Shown here one piece after another: positions 60,634 through 64,000 of a stretch of DNA of 64,000 nt. Location of the stretch: positions 103,971-167,970 of the forward strand of contig NZ_SMFL01000015.1 of assembly GCF_004349265.1 (NCBI RefSeq), given 5' to 3'. Origin of the DNA: Dyadobacter psychrotolerans. GTDB lineage: Bacteria; Bacteroidota; Bacteroidia; Cytophagales; Spirosomataceae. The notes below the pieces were generated by a model. It saw nothing but the letters and a program-made list of their open reading frames with translations. It did not search any database and was not told where the DNA came from. The stretch's first letter is position 1. Every line of letters begins with the position of its first letter. The position numbers and the translations under genes are program-made.

Positions 60634-61068
60634 ATGAAAGCCGTTTTAAATCAGCCCGCCCGCAGTATCAGATCTAAATTTGATGATCTTGGTATGGCAA
60701 CCAACTTTGATATTGTTGTCTCTGCCCGCAAAGGGTTACAACCGAAAGTGTTTTATGATTTTGCTGATGCAATCAAAATGCCTGAAAAAAACCTGGCTGC
60801 TCTGATCAACCTTTCTTCTCGCACAATTAGTAATTATCAGGAGTCTAAAAAGACGCTTGATCCATTGTATGGAGAGCATTTGCTTAAACTAATCGGGTTG
60901 TTTGAGAAAGGAGAGCAAATTTTCGGTAGCGTAGATGAATTTAATTATTGGCTTCGCAAGCCGTTCTGGAATTCGGAAGAAAAACCTTTGGATTGGCTGG
61001 GTACATCCGGAGGCGTCGATTTTTTATCGGATGAACTTGATAAACTTGCCCTGGGATATCCTGTATAA
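60634..61068 (+). CDS. Xre/MbcA/ParS-type antitoxin of a RES toxin
   Basis: A 144-residue cytoplasmic protein. The N-terminal helical part (residues 20-90: LQPKVFYDFADAIKMPEKNLAALINLSSRTISNY) is an Xre-like helix-turn-helix. The C-terminal part (LLKLIGLFEKGEQIFGSVDEFNYWLRKPFWNSEEKPLDWLG) is the toxin-binding domain, ending in the short C-terminal tail (SDELDKLALGYPV) that in related complexes plugs the toxin active site. It is followed after 5 bp by the RES toxin gene, the standard antitoxin-first order. Autorepression is likely through the palindrome upstream. Confidence 0.92.
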   Translation: MKAVLNQPARSIRSKFDDLGMATNFDIVVSARKGLQPKVFYDFADAIKMPEKNLAALINLSSRTISNYQESKKTLDPLYGEHLLKLIGLFEKGEQIFGSVDEFNYWLRKPFWNSEEKPLDWLGTSGGVDFLSDELDKLALGYPV

Positions 61069-61073
61069 TTATT

Positions 61074-61541
61074 ATGCTGGTTTACAGAATTGTACATAAA
61101 ATGTATAGCAGTTCACTATTTGCATCCGGAATGCAGGGCCGCTGGAACAGTGCAGGTAACAAGGTGCTTTATGCTGCAGAATCGATTCCTCTGGCATTTC
61201 TTGAAAATATGGTGAGGAGGCAGGGTGTTGGGTTCAACAACGATTTTCAAATAATGTTTATTTCCATCCCGGATCCCGTCTCTATTGAAGTGATCAACTT
61301 AGTAGAATTAGGCATGACATGGAGAAATCCGAATGATTACTCCGCATGTTTGCCATTGGGAGACAAATGGTTCCGAGAAGGTAAGTCACTGGTTTTAAAA
61401 GTTCCTTCTGCAGTTATGCCCGAAGCATCTAATTATGTAATCAATACATTTCATCAGGATTACGGCAAGGTTAAACTAGCCGGAGTGACAAATCTGGTTC
61501 CGGATCCCAGGATTGATGATATTTTGAAGAGGTATAGGTAG
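61074..61541 (+). CDS. RES-domain toxin (NAD+-degrading)
   Basis: A 155-residue RES-domain protein. Marks are YRIVHKMYSSSLFASGMQGRWN (split here: YRIVHK and GRWNSAGNKVLYAAESIPLAFLE), with Arg23 and Tyr33 and Glu44 in positions matching the Arg-Tyr/Glu set of the family, and a Ser/Asn near the C-terminal NTFHQDYGKVK. RES toxins deplete NAD+ by phosphorolysis or hydrolysis and halt growth until the antitoxin binds. It is coupled to the antitoxin gene 5 bp upstream. Length (about 150) is typical. It converges on the carboxymuconolactone decarboxylase gene. Confidence 0.9.
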   Translation: MLVYRIVHKMYSSSLFASGMQGRWNSAGNKVLYAAESIPLAFLENMVRRQGVGFNNDFQIMFISIPDPVSIEVINLVELGMTWRNPNDYSACLPLGDKWFREGKSLVLKVPSAVMPEASNYVINTFHQDYGKVKLAGVTNLVPDPRIDDILKRYR

Positions 61542-61603
61542 TGTTAAAAAGGATCAACATGCCAAACGCACATCAATCCTTTCCATCAACATTAATCAGA
61601 AAC

Positions 61604-62044
61604 CTACTCTCCAATCTGCAAATTGGTACTTATCGCGATTCTGTTCCAGGCGTTTATGGTTACGATAGCCATGATGATCTGTGCGATCTGATTTTCTGTA
61701 AAAAATTTGAGAGCGTTTTGATATGATTTGTCACTCAGACCGCCCTGGCTTATAAGCGTGATTTCTTCCGTCATTGCCAAAACGGCACGTTCTTCCGGGG
61801 TGAAAAGTTCAGTTTCATGCCAGGCGTTCAGCAGGAAAATCCTTTGATTAGTTTCTCCGTTTTTAAGCGCATCCTTGGTATGCATATCGATGCAATAAGC
61901 ACAGCCGTTTATTTGTGACGCCCGGATTTTGATGAGTTCTTTTAAAGTTTTAGATAACTGACCAGATGCCAGATAACCTTCCAAAGCATACATTGCTTTA
62001 AACGCCAAAGGTTCTTTTCCATTAATATTAACCCGCTTTTCCAT
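61604..62044 (-). CDS. Carboxymuconolactone decarboxylase family (AhpD-like) protein
   Basis: A 146-residue cytoplasmic, all-helical protein. The redox motif is Cys-Ala-Tyr-Cys in INGCAYCIDMHTKDAL (residues 51-66), with the following His typical of AhpD-type alkylhydroperoxidase or peroxidase activity. RKEL..IRAS and ERAVLAMTEEITLIS are further family marks. The gene is 68 bp downstream of a Crp/Fnr-type regulator on the same strand. Such pairs are common in Bacteroidota, and the regulator probably responds to related stress. Substrate is not known; peroxide or organic hydroperoxide is plausible. Confidence 0.86.
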   Translation of the reverse strand: MEKRVNINGKEPLAFKAMYALEGYLASGQLSKTLKELIKIRASQINGCAYCIDMHTKDALKNGETNQRIFLLNAWHETELFTPEERAVLAMTEEITLISQGGLSDKSYQNALKFFTENQIAQIIMAIVTINAWNRIAISTNLQIGE

Positions 62045-62112
62045 TGTTTTTCATTTTTAAATTTTGACAATGCAAAGGTGAAAAACCGCGCGGCGGAAAA
62101 ACTTAAACTGGT

Positions 62113-62688
62113 TTAAGAAACTCTTTTGGCCCTTATTTCACTAAGATATTCAGGCGTGAAACCTAAGAAGGAGGCGATTAAATATTGGGGAATACGCTGG
62201 ATAAATTCAGGATGTCTTTTTTCGAGTTGATTATAAAATGCCTCTTTTGAAAAACTGTAAAGATATTTGATCCTCATCTGCGATGCCGCATAAGCACGCT
62301 GATAAATAAAGCGGAAGTAGCGTTCCATAACCGGAAATTGTTCCAGTAGTTTTTCCTGTGCCTGTGCGTTGATGACCAGGATTTCGGAATGTTCTACGGC
62401 CTGGATATAAAATTCAGTCGGCAGCTGATGTTCGTAGGCCAGGTTGTCGGTGATCCACCAGGTTTCTATGGCAAATTCGGTCGTCTGTTCTACGCCTTTA
62501 TCGTTCACGAAAAACTTTCTTAAACAACCTTTTAAAACAAAATAATGAGATTTACAGATCTGTCCTTCAATGAGCAAGTTTTCTTTTTTTCGTACGCTGA
62601 CGGGTTCAAAGAAAGAAAGGATAACAGGAAAATCTTCCTCCTTTAGTTCAATGAATTTCTTTAAATGCGCCTTAAAAATTTCAGACAT
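62113..62688 (-). CDS. Crp/Fnr family transcriptional regulator
   Basis: A 191-residue protein. The N-terminal cyclic-nucleotide-binding-like beta-roll (residues 20-115) has VRKKENLLIEGQICKSHYFVLKGCLRKFF and TEFAIETWWI. A long helix (FPVMERYFRFIYQRAYAASQMRI) follows, then a short helix-turn-helix (HPEFIQRIPQYLIASFLGFTPEYLSEIRAK). There is no conserved cysteine quartet, so it is not an Fe-S Fnr sensor. The ligand is unknown. This regulator type often sits beside a small redox enzyme, here the AhpD-like protein, and likely controls it. Confidence 0.88.
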   Translation of the reverse strand: MSEIFKAHLKKFIELKEEDFPVILSFFEPVSVRKKENLLIEGQICKSHYFVLKGCLRKFFVNDKGVEQTTEFAIETWWITDNLAYEHQLPTEFYIQAVEHSEILVINAQAQEKLLEQFPVMERYFRFIYQRAYAASQMRIKYLYSFSKEAFYNQLEKRHPEFIQRIPQYLIASFLGFTPEYLSEIRAKRVS

Positions 62689-62705
62689 AATTTCTCATAG
62701 CAAGC

Positions 62706-63002
62706 TTATTTTCTTTTACTTATTTTGTTCAAAGTAATCTGCCGCTGTAATGAACTTTTGAACCTGACAAGCTTTGTTTCCTGTAATTTTAAATGTTTGG
62801 TAACCCTTCCATGCACGCGTTTTCGCCACATTTTGAAACTGGAAACAGTCATTTCTTTTCTCATCAGCTCAATAACCTGTTGCTCATTGAGTCCGAACTG
62901 AAGTTTTATGGCATCGAAAGAAGTTCTGTCTTCCCAAGCCATTTCAATAACCCTGTTTTTATCCACGGCGGTAAGGCTAGTCATATCTGTTTCATTAGTC
63001 AT
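62706..63002 (-). CDS. TIGR03643 family protein
   Basis: A 98-residue cytoplasmic protein with the TIGR03643 pattern: DKNRVIEMAWEDRTSFDAIK, FGLNEQQVIELMRKEM and SFKMWRKRVHGRVTKHLKL. The helical, basic C-terminal half looks like a nucleic-acid-binding helix-turn-helix. Function is not established. A second ATG near 62984 (MTSLTAV) could be the real start. It is 17 bp upstream of the Crp/Fnr gene on the same strand, so they may share a transcript. Confidence 0.8.
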   Translation of the reverse strand: MTNETDMTSLTAVDKNRVIEMAWEDRTSFDAIKLQFGLNEQQVIELMRKEMTVSSFKMWRKRVHGRVTKHLKLQETKLVRFKSSLQRQITLNKISKRK

Positions 63003-63050
63003 ATCAGCTTAGTTTGTTTGATGAATTTTGTAAAATAGTAAGATTAACAA

Positions 63051-63434
63051 TTACTGAACCGTTACTTTAATTTTTAAATTCCCACGTGTAGAATCGCTCA
63101 GCGCCTTATACATAACAAACACTTTATCAGTATAATCTTCGGAAGAAATCAGTGGGGACGTGAAACGGCCAGCGGGAATTCCGATTCCGCCGTTGATAAC
63201 AAAAATTGAATCCGAAGACCAGGACAACGCCGCTATATGAGAGAGATTCCCTTCCAGATTTATTCTCATTGAAAATGGCGATTTAGTAGTGCTAACCACA
63301 AACAAGCTATCCCGGTTTGGTCTGACAACCTCGAAGTCAAAACTTTCGGCAGGTTCGAAGTCAGGGTTTTTACAAGCTATAAATCCTCCAACCAAACATA
63401 ACAGCATAGTTGCTTTCCAAAGTAATCTTCTCAT
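63051..63434 (-). CDS. Small lipoprotein of unknown function
   Basis: A 127-residue protein with a lipobox leader (TMLLCLVGGFIAC, Cys21). The mature part is beta-rich (FDFEVVRPNRDSLFVVSTTKSPFSMRINLEG, IFVINGGIGIPAGRF) and ends GNLKIKVTVQ. I do not recognise a family. It is 49 bp upstream of the TIGR03643 gene and may be co-transcribed. Probably a periplasmic or surface-facing anchored protein. Confidence 0.65.
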   Translation of the reverse strand: MRRLLWKATMLLCLVGGFIACKNPDFEPAESFDFEVVRPNRDSLFVVSTTKSPFSMRINLEGNLSHIAALSWSSDSIFVINGGIGIPAGRFTSPLISSEDYTDKVFVMYKALSDSTRGNLKIKVTVQ

Positions 63435-63741
63435 TTTCCATTTTTTAATTCAGACTAATATAAAAACGGTTACAATTGATTTTTACTTATTTTTTTAACA
63501 AAAAAACAACATTTGTCCGCAAGTATTGTCGATAGAAAATCAAATGCTTTTCTATGAAATGAAGCTGACCAATGAGGCAGATTATACCTGATTGATCAGC
63601 TTTGAAATGCAATTGCTTTGAGGAAAACTCTTATTTCAAAAAGTTGTTTTTCAAAGTGTCCCATACCTCCTCACCATCTCCCTGAAGTGTTTGTTTCAGC
63701 ATATAATACTAATTTCAAAATAAAAAGTCGTATATTTATAT
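63435..63741. other. Spacer with a truncated gene end, before the IS630-type transposase
   Basis: A 307-bp region. Its right half holds the C-terminal remnant of a minus-strand gene (63631-63708, listed separately). The left half, 63435-63600, shows no gene. A hairpin-like stretch lies near 63540-63605 (TCAAATGCTTTT and GAAATGCAATTG). Confidence 0.45.
63631..63708 (-). pseudogene. C-terminal remnant of a minus-strand gene cut by an IS element
   Basis: On the minus strand the frame reads YYMLKQTLQGDGEEVWDTL, then KNNFLK, then a stop (63631-63633). The reading frame is closed by a stop at 63709-63711, exactly where AT-rich sequence leading into the transposase gene begins. The piece has protein-like composition and is too short to be a gene. 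I infer that the IS630-type element on the right inserted into this gene at a TA site near 63703. The parent family is not recognised. Confidence 0.5.
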
Positions 63742-64000
63742 ATGAAATATGCTGACATTATTAAGGAAAGTATAGCTGATTTGCTTTTCATGGAAAAGCG
63801 TGAAAAGAATGCAATGCGTCGTGATCGAATTCGATTTATAAGATCGCTAAAAATGGGAGAGTATCGTAGCCAAGCTCGTGCAGGTGCTGCGATTGGATTG
63901 GGCGAACGACAATCACAACGGCTTTGGAATAGTTATGTTAAGGGCGGAATTAAGGAATTACTATCAACATATTCAGACCGTTGGTGGGGCAAACTCAGCA
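63742..64000 (+). mobile_element. IS630-type transposase, helix-turn-helix half (partial, runs off right edge)
   Basis: An open frame from ATG at 63742 to the end of the window, 86 codons so far. It reads MKYADIIKESIADLLFMEK and RQSQRLWNSYVKGGIKELL; the central QARAGAAIGLGERQSQRLW helix-turn-helix is typical of the N-terminal part or orfA of IS630-family transposases, which insert at TA. The catalytic DDE domain lies beyond the window. The left terminal repeat should be near 63703-63741 but I cannot define it. The sequence just before it cuts off an older gene. Confidence 0.8.

Noticed and set aside
61541..61726. A 61-codon plus-strand open frame after the RES toxin.
   Set aside because: Most of it is antisense to the carboxymuconolactone decarboxylase gene, which has a clear CxxC motif.

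Overview
The window looks like a chromosomal segment of a Cytophagales bacterium (Bacteroidota), most like Dyadobacter or another Spirosomataceae. That placement is inference from protein content: a type IX secretion (T9SS) C-terminal sorting domain, a TPR histidine kinase, a TonB receptor with a carboxypeptidase-regulatory-like N-terminus, many DUF1080, Gfo/Idh and sugar-isomerase-like genes, AT-rich spacers and a TAnnTTTG-like promoter. I saw no rRNA, tRNA or CRISPR array. Coding density is high and most genes are complete; a VOC-family gene is cut by the left edge and an IS630-type transposase by the right edge.

Left part (1-10.3 kb): small housekeeping and hypothetical genes (VOC, a short basic protein, DUF2721, RidA, YcxB-like), an exported gamma-glutamyltransferase-like enzyme, guaB (IMP dehydrogenase) with a clear terminator, a START-domain protein, and a DUF1800-DUF1501 pair. 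10.4-17.6 kb is a carbohydrate locus: a GH10 xylanase lipoprotein, then a tightly spaced run of DUF1080 (3-keto-disaccharide hydrolase family), an exported Gfo/Idh oxidoreductase, an exported xylose-isomerase-like TIM barrel, an MFS transporter, a PhyH-type dioxygenase and a cytoplasmic TIM-barrel protein. The first four are joined by ATGA overlaps or very short gaps, and the set fits a 3-keto-glycoside cleavage route. 17.6-21.6 kb holds a beta-propeller phytase downstream of a TonB-dependent receptor with a terminator-like hairpin between them. 22-29 kb has an NmrA-type reductase, a GH15 enzyme, a small secreted protein, and a LytTR response regulator beside a TPR histidine kinase.

The most unusual region is 28.6-42.3 kb: six minus-strand genes with overlaps or gaps of at most 19 bp, all with signal peptides or lipoboxes. 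In transcription order they encode an outer-membrane barrel-like protein, a 1945-residue beta-rich giant, a 337-residue protein I do not recognise, a 706-residue FN3 protein, an 863-residue protein with eight FN3 modules and a T9SS sorting domain, and a small lipoprotein. Together they look like one uncharacterised cell-surface or secretion assembly.

Right part (42.7-64 kb): an exo-rhamnogalacturonan lyase-family protein, a nucleotidyltransferase-like protein, a second DUF1080 protein, a CHASE3/PAS/REC/Hpt hybrid kinase, a CDF metal exporter, a three-gene periplasmic molybdenum hydroxylase operon (2Fe-2S, FAD, Mo subunits), a CrtI/retinol-saturase-like flavoprotein, two GH43 enzymes, a Xre-RES toxin-antitoxin pair with a visible operator and promoter, a carboxymuconolactone decarboxylase with a Crp/Fnr regulator, a TIGR03643 protein, a lipoprotein, and an IS630-type element that appears to have cut off the end of another gene. 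The overall picture is a plant-polysaccharide-degrading saprophyte.
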